DNA from: Planctomicrobium sp.
Lineage (GTDB): Bacteria; Planctomycetota; Planctomycetia; Planctomycetales; Planctomycetaceae
Length of the DNA stretch: 8,513 bases
Direction: 5' to 3'
NCBI GenBank assembly: GCA_029259835.1
Contig: JAJDEL010000848.1
Span: 1 to 8,513, forward strand
Shown: positions 1 to 6,549 of the stretch, one piece after another
How positions within the stretch are numbered: the first letter of the stretch is position 1
How the letters are laid out: each line of letters begins with the position of its first letter
The notes under the pieces: generated by a model
Database searches by the model: none
Told to the model about the DNA's origin: nothing
The model's input: only the letters and a program-made list of their open reading frames with translations
Made by a program: the position numbers and the translations under genes

Positions 1-292
1 AGGCGCCTGATTTCTTGTAAGGCAGGACCGCCACGAGTTCCTCGTGTGGTCGTGGCATGCCCTGCACACTGACAACTTCGCCAATGTTGCTGGCAGCGGC
101 AGCACCTGCATCCACGGCTGCTTTCACAGCGGCGACATCGCCTGTCAGGAAGATGGTCACGAGACCACTACCGACTTTTTCCCAGCCAACCATTTCAACG
201 TTGGCAGCTTTAAGTGAAGAATCAGCTGCTTCAATGAGGCAGATGAGTCCTTTGGTTTCGATCATTCCGAGAGCTTCGGATACTTTCGCCAT
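1..292 (-). CDS. BMC-H microcompartment shell protein, 3' end cut by window edge
   Basis: This is a hexameric shell-forming protein of a bacterial microcompartment (single BMC domain, Pfam BMC type). Ninety-seven residues are visible and the gene runs off the left edge. The protein opens [20 protein letters not shown], the usual first strand of BMC-H proteins, followed by an [20 protein letters not shown] stretch, the pore-side segment [19 protein letters not shown] and a tail with [11 protein letters not shown]. All are standard BMC-H landmarks in the expected order. BMC-H proteins are usually about 90-110 residues, so probably only a few residues are missing. The ATG is supported by a GGAGAA ribosome site (minus strand, 305-300) about 7 nt upstream. 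The gene lies 59 bp downstream of pduL in the same direction, so it is probably in one transcript with pduL and the DeoR regulator. Family assignment is confident; which shell paralogue of the locus it is cannot be told. Confidence 0.93.
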   Translation of the reverse strand, partial: MAKVSEALGMIETKGLICLIEAADSSLKAANVEMVGWEKVGSGLVTIFLTGDVAAVKAAVDAGAAAASNIGEVVSVQGMPRPHEELVAVLPYKKSGA

Positions 293-351
293 GGTCTTGT
301 TCTCCGGTAAAAAAAGTGAGTAAACGGGCTAGGGCTGGTCCGTAGACCATT

Positions 352-1092
352 TCAATTTTGACAGCTGCATGGGCTGCTGTCTGTTTTTAGTAATTCAACC
401 TTAGTTGCATTCGTTAAGTTGATCGCGTTGCCTTCGTCGGTGTCGAGGTGGACTTCGAGTTTGATCTTGTCGTCACCTCCACGAACGGAGACATTTTCAA
501 GGACGGTCGTGCAACTTGGGGACTCGACACGCAGATTCATCAAATCTTTGTCGTTGACTCCATGAGCAGCCATGTCGGCAGGCGACATATGAACGTGCCG
601 CATTGCACGAATCACACCTTCCTTAAGTTCGATGCTTCCCTTAGGGCCAACAATCAAACAACCGGTGCTGCCAGCTACATCGCCACTAATGCGTACCGGA
701 ACATCGAGTCCTAATGAAATTGTGTCTGTAAATGCGAGTTCGACTTGTGCGGCTCCACGGCATGGTCCGAGAATGCGAACTTCGGGAAGCATACGACGCC
801 GCGGACCAACAATCGCAACGGTTTCTTCAGCTGCGAAGTACCCTTCTTGATACAACCATTTCTTAGGTGTCAATTTGTGACCGTTCCCAAACAGGATTTC
901 AACTTGTTCTTCAGTGAGGTGACAGTGACGCGCAGAAATATTCACTAAAAGTGGATTCGGTTTTCCATTCTGTGTTGAACGACTTTGTGATGGAGACGCG
1001 CTTGGCTGTCCGCCTAACTGTCGACTCAACACTGATCGAACAATATGTTCAACGTCTGTTCTTGAGACTTCCGGGTTTCCAGTCATTGACAT
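352..1092 (-). CDS. pduL: PduL-family phosphate acyltransferase (phosphotransacylase) of a bacterial microcompartment
   Basis: The product interconverts acyl-CoA plus phosphate with acyl-phosphate plus CoA, recycling CoA inside a microcompartment. It has 246 residues and two PduL domains. The first carries [17 protein letters not shown] (residues 53-69), the second [18 protein letters not shown] (162-179). His56, His58, His166 and His168, plus His215 in [11 protein letters not shown], match the conserved metal-binding histidines of the family. Residues about 9-28 ([20 protein letters not shown]) form an amphipathic helix followed by a Ser/Gln/Pro-rich linker (29-46), the typical layout of an encapsulation peptide that targets cargo to the shell. 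The ATG at 1092 has GGAG about 10 nt upstream, and an in-frame stop lies further upstream; Met3 is an alternative start. It sits 63 bp downstream of the regulator gene and 59 bp upstream of the shell protein gene, which fits BMC cargo. Oddities are Cys57 between the first two histidines and a short Cys-containing tail (PCSCQN). Confidence 0.95.
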   Translation of the reverse strand: MSMTGNPEVSRTDVEHIVRSVLSRQLGGQPSASPSQSRSTQNGKPNPLLVNISARHCHLTEEQVEILFGNGHKLTPKKWLYQEGYFAAEETVAIVGPRRRMLPEVRILGPCRGAAQVELAFTDTISLGLDVPVRISGDVAGSTGCLIVGPKGSIELKEGVIRAMRHVHMSPADMAAHGVNDKDLMNLRVESPSCTTVLENVSVRGGDDKIKLEVHLDTDEGNAINLTNATKVELLKTDSSPCSCQN

Positions 1093-1155
1093 CTGCTGAT
1101 GACTCCAATCAGGATTCTTTTTATCTACAACTCTTTACTTGTTATCGAAGCTGAT

Positions 1156-1914
1156 TCACTCTGCGACGATTAACTCAATTCCACGTTCCACAATTCGCGT
1201 CTGCCATTCCTCTGACGTTCCAGCGTCGACAACCATTTTGTCTACCAAACTCAGTGGTCCCAGGTGGACGAGTTCGGAGTGACCAAATTTTGAGTTGTCG
1301 GCAACGACAATCACTTCATCCGCTGATTCAATCATCTGCCGTTCAGTTTCTGCGAGCAGCGAGTTCGTGTTAAAGAGTCCCTGCTCGGTGATTCCGCCAA
1401 CGCTCATGATGAGTCGTCGTGCATGAACACTCTTCAAAGCTTCAGTCGTTAACTCGCCAAGTGCGACTCCAGTTTTTGGATAGACATATCCACCCAGATA
1501 AATCAGCTCGACATCTGCTACTCCAACTAAGTGGTTCACAATCGGGAGTGAATTCGTGACGACCTGTAATCCTTTACCAGCCAGATGCTTTGCCACTTCA
1601 AGGGTGCTGGTCCCTCCATCCAGGATGATCGTTTCCTGGCGACCAATCAGATCTGCCGTCGCTTGGCTGATCTTTCGTTTTTCTATCGAGGCTAAATTTC
1701 GACGGTCATCAAATGCTGTCAGGGACTCTCCAACGTAGGAAGCACCCCCTCGGGTTCGTCGGACCTGGCCAATATTCTCAAGATGTTCCAAATCACGTCT
1801 TATTGTTGACGGACTCACACTGATCTCAGACACCAAGTCATTAAGAGACGCAAACCCCTTAACTTGAACAGTTTCCAGTATTTCTTCGCGTCTTTGATCG
1901 GCAAGCACGAGCAT
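1156..1914 (-). CDS. DeoR-family transcriptional regulator, probable regulator of the BMC locus
   Basis: This is a 252-residue DeoR-family regulator, the normal length. Residues about 6-60 form the winged helix-turn-helix: RREEILETVQVKGFASLNDL, then SVSPSTIRRDLEHLENIGQV with the RRDL recognition helix, then the RTRGGA wing. Residues about 75-235 are the sugar-phosphate-binding sensor domain, with DGGTST (99-104), VTNS (119-122), the LGG turn (140-142) and VVADNSKFG (203-211). In this family a phosphorylated sugar or catabolic intermediate usually relieves repression. It is the first gene of a co-directional set with pduL and the shell gene, and a DeoR-type regulator is part of known planctomycete BMC loci, so it probably controls that operon and itself. 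The ATG is preceded by only a weak GGA-containing site. Its upstream region holds a period-10 TTTCAAATTC repeat and a 20-nt palindrome, both operator candidates. The effector and target are inferred. Confidence 0.92.
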   Translation of the reverse strand: MLVLADQRREEILETVQVKGFASLNDLVSEISVSPSTIRRDLEHLENIGQVRRTRGGASYVGESLTAFDDRRNLASIEKRKISQATADLIGRQETIILDGGTSTLEVAKHLAGKGLQVVTNSLPIVNHLVGVADVELIYLGGYVYPKTGVALGELTTEALKSVHARRLIMSVGGITEQGLFNTNSLLAETERQMIESADEVIVVADNSKFGHSELVHLGPLSLVDKMVVDAGTSEEWQTRIVERGIELIVAE

Positions 1915-1986
1915 TTTATCCGTCGGACTTAAATTCTCTATCCTGCCAGATCATGGCTCTCAAGCCGTCAATGTTCAAGCAGTATG

Positions 1987-2012
1987 TTTCAAATTCTTTC
2001 AAATTCTTTCAA
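1987..2012. repeat. Tandem repeat TTTCAAATTC, 2.6 copies, period 10 bp; operator candidate
   Basis: Two exact copies of TTTCAAATTC (1987-1996 and 1997-2006) are followed by a partial copy TTTCAA (2007-2012). The period equals about one helical turn, so the same bases face the same side of DNA. The array lies 73 to 98 bp upstream of the DeoR-family start codon. Some DeoR-family proteins (AgaR of Escherichia coli) are known to use repeated CTTTC-like units; CTTTC occurs here twice at 10-bp spacing (1996-2000 and 2006-2010). Binding by the neighbouring regulator is an inference. Confidence 0.6.
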
Positions 2013-2063
2013 CAATTATTTCGCGGTTTTCTCTATTATTCATTTGCACAGTCAACTCTTATC

Positions 2064-2083
2064 ATTTTGAGTCGACTCAAAAT
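2064..2083. promoter_or_regulatory. Perfect 20-nt palindrome, operator candidate
   Basis: ATTTTGAGTCGACTCAAAAT is identical to its own reverse complement over all 20 bases, and symmetry stops on both sides (C at 2063 and C at 2084 do not pair). It lies about midway between the divergent genes and just downstream of a possible plus-strand -10 (TATTAT, 2034-2039), a position suited to a repressor. A near half-site GTCAACTC sits at 2051-2058. A dimeric regulator is the likely reader, either the DeoR protein or an unknown regulator of the MoxR operon. Confidence 0.6.
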
Positions 2084-2206
2084 CTTAAAAACCCCACATC
2101 AAACTGACCTGTTTCAACGTAGTTACTGGAGCAGGTCTGCAACTCCCATTACCCTTCATTCGATTCAGCAAATCCCAACGATCAGTTCAGGCGATACAGT
2201 CCCCCT

Positions 2207-2249
2207 CTTCCTGTTGACAGGAAGGATTAAACGCGGCTGTCAGCAGGAA
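2207..2249 (+). promoter_or_regulatory. Alternative hairpins in the MoxR operon leader
   Basis: CTTCCTG (2207-2213) and CAGGAAG (2218-2224) pair perfectly around a TTGA loop. The same left segment, TTCCTGTTGACAG (2208-2220), can instead pair with CTGTCAGCAGGAA (2237-2249) as a 13-bp stem with one G-U pair and a 16-nt loop. The two folds exclude each other. The structure lies 40 to 82 nt before the moxR start and is not followed by a T-run on the plus strand, so it is not an ordinary terminator. It is a leader structure only if transcription starts upstream of about 2207, which is not established. The TTGACA inside it could instead be a -35 element. Confidence 0.4.
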
Positions 2250-2288
2250 AAAACAGGGATCTCTGGAAAGTGAAAGATCAGGTTCAGA

Positions 2289-3242
2289 ATGTCTATTGCA
2301 CAGTTGCCAGCTCACGAAGCCTTAAAACTGACGGCATTGCGTGAAAGTCTTGCTGCGGTGATTCGTGGAAAAGATGAGACGATTGAGATTCTGCTGACAG
2401 CACTCTTTGCCGGCGGTTCTGTATTGATGGAAGATGTGCCTGGCGTTGGGAAGACGACGCTCGCCAAAGCGTTAGCAAGATCTCTCGACACGGAGTTTCG
2501 TCGCATCCAGTTCACTCCGGACTTGCTCCCTTCTGATATTCTTGGCTCGTCGATCTATTCACCTAAGGACGGTTCCTTCACTTTTAAGCAAGGTCCAATC
2601 TTTTGCAGTATTCTTTTGGCAGACGAAATCAACCGCGCATCGCCCAGAACTCAATCGGCGCTCCTGGAAGCAATGAGCGAGGGGCAAGCTACGATTGAAG
2701 GAGTCCGGCATGATCTTCCTAATCCATTTCTTGTTCTGGCAACACAGAATCCAATAGATTTTCATGGGACTTACCCGTTGCCTGAAGCACAACTTGACCG
2801 ATTTCTTGTCCAGCTTCAGGTTGGTTATCCCGAACAAGACATGGAGATTGAAATGCTCTTTGATCGAGCAGTCACTCTCCCTCTTGATTCTGTCGAAAAA
2901 GTGATGACCATTGATGAGGTCGCCACGATTCAGAGACACGTACGTGAAATCCAGATGGAACGCAGCATCGCAAAATACCTCGTTGAGCTTGTCGCAAGAA
3001 CGCGGAATCATCCGTTGTTAAAGTTGGGCGTCAGTCCTCGTGGCAGTTTAATGTTTTTCCGAGCCATTCAATCGGCAGCATTTCTAGCAGGGCGTGACTA
3101 TGTTCTGCCAGACGATGTCCAGAAAATGGCTCCGCACGTCCTTGCACATCGCTTAAGCCTAACACCCAAAGCCCGCTACGGAAGCGTGACGAAGAAGCAG
3201 GTGATCCTGGAAATCGTCAGCGAAATTCCGGTGCCAGCATGA
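2289..3242 (+). CDS. MoxR-family AAA+ ATPase
   Basis: This is a 317-residue MoxR-type AAA+ ATPase, a cytoplasmic chaperone-like ATPase that usually works with DUF58/von Willebrand A-type partners in maturation of other complexes. Walker A is EDVPGVGKTT (48-57, Lys55); Walker B is ILLADEINRA (108-117, Asp112-Glu113). Sensor 1 is in LATQNP (150-155), the arginine finger lies in LPEAQLDRF (164-172, Arg171), and sensor 2 in SPRGS (249-253, Arg251). The C-terminal lid (about 225-317) has the usual DYVLPDDVQKMAPHVLAHRL. Length and motifs are intact, so it should be active. The start has a modest AGG about 8 nt upstream. Its stop overlaps the next start (ATGA at 3239-3242), so it is translationally coupled to the DUF58 gene. 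The family is certain; the client is unknown. Confidence 0.95.
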   Translation: MSIAQLPAHEALKLTALRESLAAVIRGKDETIEILLTALFAGGSVLMEDVPGVGKTTLAKALARSLDTEFRRIQFTPDLLPSDILGSSIYSPKDGSFTFKQGPIFCSILLADEINRASPRTQSALLEAMSEGQATIEGVRHDLPNPFLVLATQNPIDFHGTYPLPEAQLDRFLVQLQVGYPEQDMEIEMLFDRAVTLPLDSVEKVMTIDEVATIQRHVREIQMERSIAKYLVELVARTRNHPLLKLGVSPRGSLMFFRAIQSAAFLAGRDYVLPDDVQKMAPHVLAHRLSLTPKARYGSVTKKQVILEIVSEIPVPA

Positions 3243-4477
3243 AACGCCGCGCGCCATTCATGCTCCGAATGACAAAGTTCCTGGTCGGCTTCAAATTGAC
3301 GCCCATCGGACGGATCGCGGTGCTGGGAATTTTTTTGAGTGCAGTCGGAGGTGTGACTGTTGAAATTCCGATCTATCAGATTTTCTGCGGATTCATCTGC
3401 CTCTTTGGTATCATTGAAGCAACGGGAATCGCCCTGCGTCCCAAGCTTGAAGTGAGTGCCTGGCTTCCAGAGAAAACCACTATCGGGGAGACAGTCACAG
3501 GTTATGTCAATATTATAAATCAGGGATGGTTCCCTGCTTGCGATATTATGTGTGCGTTTTTCGGGATGCCGAAGGAGCTCAAACACACAGACGCGGATAG
3601 CGTGATTCATTCCATTCCTCGTGGCGAAAAAGCGACATTGCCATTCACAATTAGGGCAAAACATCGAGGGGAATTCATTCTTCCAGAAGCACGTATTCAC
3701 AGCACGTTTCCTTTCAACCTAATGCGATTCGGGAAAGCAAAAATTCCAGAGTGTGGATTACGAGTCTTACCAACCTTCTCTCCTCTTGAACTCCTTGAAC
3801 TTCCGTTTTCTCACAAGTCTCAAAATATCGGGATGACTGCCGACACGCGTGCTGGAAATTCTCCTGAATACCTTGGGAACAGAGATTACGTTCCAGGCGA
3901 ACCAGCGAGAAGACTCGATTTCAAAGCCTGGGCGCGCGTCGGCAGACCGGTCGTTCGTGAGTTTCAGGAAGAATTCAATTCCGAAGTCGCTATCGTTCTA
4001 GATACACACCGTCCCTGGAATTTGCGGCACAGGAAGCGGGATCATCGCAAGCTGGAAGCCTCCGTCAGTCTCGCGGCCGCGATAGCACATCACCTTGATC
4101 AACGTTCGATTCCCATCGAAACCTTTCTGGCAGGCGAGGAACTACATCTGCTTCAATCTTCAGCGGAGGCAACTCACTTCGAGAGTGTCATGGATGTGCT
4201 TTCAGAAGTGGAGTTCACTCCAACTGACCAGTTGCCGCAACTACTACCAATGATTTCTGAAGCATTCGAGTCGGTCACGATCACGTTTTGCGTTTTCATT
4301 GACTGGAATGAAAATCGAGAACGATTCACTCGTGAGATTGCTGAGTCCGGCTGCGCCGTGAAAGTCTTTGTTGTGAATGACGGTCGCCAATTGTCTATGC
4401 CTATCCCTGACGATGAAAGCAACATTAATCTTGTTGACCCCCAAGCAATTCTTAGCGGGGAGGTGCGCGAACTATGA
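3239..4477 (+). CDS. DUF58-domain membrane protein, MoxR partner
   Basis: This 412-residue protein has two N-terminal membrane segments (about 24-40 and 43-66), a beta-rich middle region (about 70-180) and a DUF58 domain. The DUF58 signature is LGNRDYVPGEPARRLDFKAW (212-231) followed by GRPVVREFQEE (235-245). After it comes a von Willebrand A-like strand, AIVLDTHRPW (251-260). DUF58 proteins are typically encoded next to MoxR ATPases and are thought to be their membrane-anchored adaptors. The usual DxSxS metal-site motif is not obvious here: Asp255 is present but the serines are replaced (DTHRP). The ATG overlaps the moxR stop and has only a weak GGTG upstream; Met8 or Met11 are possible alternative starts. 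The stop overlaps the transglutaminase start as ATGA. The family is confident, the molecular function is not known. Confidence 0.92.
   Translation: MKRRAPFMLRMTKFLVGFKLTPIGRIAVLGIFLSAVGGVTVEIPIYQIFCGFICLFGIIEATGIALRPKLEVSAWLPEKTTIGETVTGYVNIINQGWFPACDIMCAFFGMPKELKHTDADSVIHSIPRGEKATLPFTIRAKHRGEFILPEARIHSTFPFNLMRFGKAKIPECGLRVLPTFSPLELLELPFSHKSQNIGMTADTRAGNSPEYLGNRDYVPGEPARRLDFKAWARVGRPVVREFQEEFNSEVAIVLDTHRPWNLRHRKRDHRKLEASVSLAAAIAHHLDQRSIPIETFLAGEELHLLQSSAEATHFESVMDVLSEVEFTPTDQLPQLLPMISEAFESVTITFCVFIDWNENRERFTREIAESGCAVKVFVVNDGRQLSMPIPDDESNINLVDPQAILSGEVREL
4457..4465 (+). promoter_or_regulatory. Strong ribosome binding site for the transglutaminase gene
   Basis: GGGGAGGTG lies 8 nt before the ATG at 4474 and inside the end of the DUF58 gene. 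It is the best Shine-Dalgarno match in the operon and fixes the start at the ATGA overlap. Confidence 0.75.
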
Positions 4478-6549
4478 ATCGCTGGAGAATGAAGACACAC
4501 GAAAAAATTCCGCAGCAGCGAATGGCTGCAGTGGCATTGATTCTCGTGCAATCGTTCACTCTGGCGATGCTCATGAATTCGTATGTCTTCCCGATCTGCG
4601 CGGCAGTCATCGCGTGTGGTGGCTTGTTGACATATCGTCGTGGGTGGAGTCTCTCTCTACCTGGTGATCGCTGGATCTTTGTGCTGATCGCAGTCTTTGT
4701 CGTCAAGTATTCGGTTGCTCCACGAGAGCTTCCATTCGATTTCGAATTTCTGTTTTCTGAATTCGCATACGAAGTCTCCTCGTTCTGTGTCGTTGTGGAG
4801 TTGCTTTTTCTTTTTCGCAAAGAAAACCAGGACAAGCTGTCGGTATCCTACCTGGCATTTGCGATTATGGGTTTGGTTTTCTCAGGAAACGTTCGACTGA
4901 ATAGCGTTCGCCGCTTCGGAATGCTGATTACGGTCCAAGTGTTCTTCGTGATTTGGATGTGGTTTTCATTGAAGTCGAGAAGAACCGTATCGACATCGCA
5001 ACCTCAGTCCAATCTCTGGAGAAATTCGGTCATGTGCGGTGTTTTGCTCGTCTCCGCAATCGCCGGAACAACAATGTCAACGTTGCTGCATCGTCACGAG
5101 CGCACATTAGAAAATCTCATCGGCGCGTACTTAGCTCTGGGTGATCGAGGACAGGCACGGAGCGGGTTTTCGAATCGTGGTGGACTTGAGGACATCACGA
5201 ACTGGCAAAGCGATGGCGGTGATCAACTCGCACTACAAGTTGTCTCAAAAACAGTACCCGGCTACCTGCGAGGAAAAGTCTTCGACGAATTCAACATGGA
5301 CCGCTGGCTAGCAACTCTGCCAAGGCGGTCACTCAATCCCACAGTCATGGATCACGAATCTCCAGCGGTGATCGAGTCAGACTATTTTTACGAACTTGAC
5401 GATGAATTTTCAAAAGAGAGTCCGTTGATGGGAATCACGCCAGTTGATGGCGAGACTGCCGGTCATTGTTTCACTCCCTTAAACAGTGTCGCGATACGAT
5501 GTCGCACAAAACCTATTTCAGTCGATCGCAGTAAAATCATCACGCGCCCAAATGAATATGAATCTCTCTCGTACTCCATTCACACCAGCCATGGACCACT
5601 TCATGATCGCGACGGCGCCGAAGATAATTTCCTGCAAATTCCAAGTTCCCTGGATGAACGCGTGGTCAACGTTGCAGATTCGTTGTTTGCCAACGCGAAT
5701 AACTCTCATCAAAAAATTCAGGCCGTCAGTCAATTTTTCCGACGAAACTTCGAATACAAAATCGGTATTGATATTCCGAACGATGAAGACCGACTGGGAT
5801 ACTTTCTGGAATCACGATCAGCGGCACATTGTGAATACTTTGCAACTGCGACTGCAATCCTGCTTCGCATGGGGGGTGTTCCAACTCGTTATGTGACCGG
5901 ATATCTCGTGCAGGAAAGAAACGAAATCGACAAAAGCTGGGTCGCCCGACGAAAAGATGCACACGCCTGGGTGGAAGCTTACGACAAAGATGCCGAGCGT
6001 TGGGTTTTGGTGGAGTCGACACCCTCCGACGGTGTTCCGGCTGCTTCACAAATCAACCCTTGGCAGCAGCGTCGTGAGGCGATCGCTCACTTCTTTCGAT
6101 CCGTTCAGGATCAAGTCAAACGTGGCAACTTCTCAAAAGCAGTGTGGCTGTTAGTCCTCCCGCTTCTGTGGATCGTTGTCGCGGGTGGTGCCGTCATGGG
6201 GATGTTTGTTCTTGTGAAACGAAAGCTCCCCAGAAAAAAACGACCTGTGATTGATTCTGATGAAAGCCACTCCGAACTCGCAAACGAAAGAATGCTGATG
6301 GACAGCATGCTGGCGAAAATCGGTTTGCATAGATTGTCAAATGAAACGACAACCCAATTCGCGGAACGTATCGAAATGAATTCGCAACTCGAACAAGCAG
6401 TGCAGTTTTCTGGTTGGTACCGAAACTATTCAACGTGTCGATTCCGACCAGAGCCTCGTTCTGCCGACCTTGAAGAGTTGCGTGTTCAACGTGAGAAAAT
6501 CAGCCGCACAAGGAAGCAGAAACAACTCGGAGATCACACACATGCTTGA
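4474..6549 (+). CDS. Multi-pass membrane transglutaminase-like protein
   Basis: This 691-residue protein has an N-terminal membrane bundle of about seven segments (near 17-34, 37-53, 67-81, 99-115, 125-138, 149-165, 187-203), in the style of DUF3488 transglutaminases. A long extracytoplasmic region follows, with a transglutaminase-like papain-fold domain at about 400-520. One more membrane segment lies at about 555-582, and the tail (583-691) resembles the cytoplasmic DUF4129-type end. The catalytic Cys is Cys453 in SAAHCEYFATATAILLRMGG, then GVPTRYVTGYL, and the catalytic His is His497 in DAHAWVEAY. The third position, normally Asp in VDPTP, is Glu514 in VESTP. It could be a peptidase or a crosslinking/acyl-transfer enzyme on envelope proteins. 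It completes the MoxR/DUF58/transglutaminase set, and its stop overlaps the next gene by 8 bp. The domain call is confident, the substrate unknown. Confidence 0.92.
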   Translation: MNRWRMKTHEKIPQQRMAAVALILVQSFTLAMLMNSYVFPICAAVIACGGLLTYRRGWSLSLPGDRWIFVLIAVFVVKYSVAPRELPFDFEFLFSEFAYEVSSFCVVVELLFLFRKENQDKLSVSYLAFAIMGLVFSGNVRLNSVRRFGMLITVQVFFVIWMWFSLKSRRTVSTSQPQSNLWRNSVMCGVLLVSAIAGTTMSTLLHRHERTLENLIGAYLALGDRGQARSGFSNRGGLEDITNWQSDGGDQLALQVVSKTVPGYLRGKVFDEFNMDRWLATLPRRSLNPTVMDHESPAVIESDYFYELDDEFSKESPLMGITPVDGETAGHCFTPLNSVAIRCRTKPISVDRSKIITRPNEYESLSYSIHTSHGPLHDRDGAEDNFLQIPSSLDERVVNVADSLFANANNSHQKIQAVSQFFRRNFEYKIGIDIPNDEDRLGYFLESRSAAHCEYFATATAILLRMGGVPTRYVTGYLVQERNEIDKSWVARRKDAHAWVEAYDKDAERWVLVESTPSDGVPAASQINPWQQRREAIAHFFRSVQDQVKRGNFSKAVWLLVLPLLWIVVAGGAVMGMFVLVKRKLPRKKRPVIDSDESHSELANERMLMDSMLAKIGLHRLSNETTTQFAERIEMNSQLEQAVQFSGWYRNYSTCRFRPEPRSADLEELRVQREKISRTRKQKQLGDHTHA
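6529..6532 (+). promoter_or_regulatory. Ribosome binding site deciding the start of the small LSm-like gene
   Basis: GGAG lies 9 nt before the ATG at 6542, inside the end of the transglutaminase gene. The same frame is open further upstream to an ATG at 6470, but that start has no such site and the added residues look unlike the rest of the protein. I therefore place the start at 6542. Confidence 0.65.

Larger units (their letters stand above)
1915..2288. other. Divergent intergenic region between BMC operon and MoxR operon
   Basis: This 374-bp AT-richer stretch separates two divergent operons and must hold promoters for both. It contains a tandem TTTCAAATTC repeat, a perfect palindrome and leader hairpins, each listed separately. 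A TATTAT hexamer at 2034-2039 is a possible -10 element on the plus strand and a TTGACA lies at 2214-2219, but neither has a good partner hexamer at normal spacing. On the minus strand TTGACT (2055 to 2050) likewise lacks a clear -10. I therefore do not assign promoters. A 106-codon open frame on the plus strand starting at 1953 has no ribosome site and no recognisable protein features, and I regard it as chance. Confidence 0.7.

Noticed and set aside
57..323. Plus-strand open frame opposite the BMC-H gene
   Set aside because: It is an antisense shadow of a strongly supported shell protein gene.
336..349. Small hairpin TGGTC-CGTA-GACCA between pduL and the shell gene
   Set aside because: The stem is only 5 bp with no T-run; it could modestly affect transcript processing but is too weak to annotate.
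360..381. Hairpin GACAGC/GCTGTC with T-run on the plus strand, terminator-like
   Set aside because: It lies inside the last codons of pduL, which runs on the other strand. On the coding strand no T-run follows, so it does not terminate that operon and is probably codon-driven.
2214..2242. TTGACA with a -10 at 17-bp spacing as the MoxR operon promoter
   Set aside because: The hexamer at the right spacing is CTGTCA, which does not resemble a -10, and the TTGACA is part of a stronger hairpin signal.
1953..2273. Open frame of 106 codons on the plus strand between the divergent operons
   Set aside because: It has no ribosome site, its composition is irregular, it resembles no protein I know, and it covers the repeat and palindrome expected of a regulatory region.
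2559..3011. 150-codon minus-strand open frame inside moxR
   Set aside because: It is a shadow frame of a motif-complete AAA+ ATPase, with no ribosome site or family features.
6470..6541. Upstream extension of the small LSm-like protein by 24 residues
   Set aside because: The ATG at 6542 has GGAG at good spacing and makes the usual short overlap; the extra residues overlap transglutaminase coding and look unlike a conserved domain.
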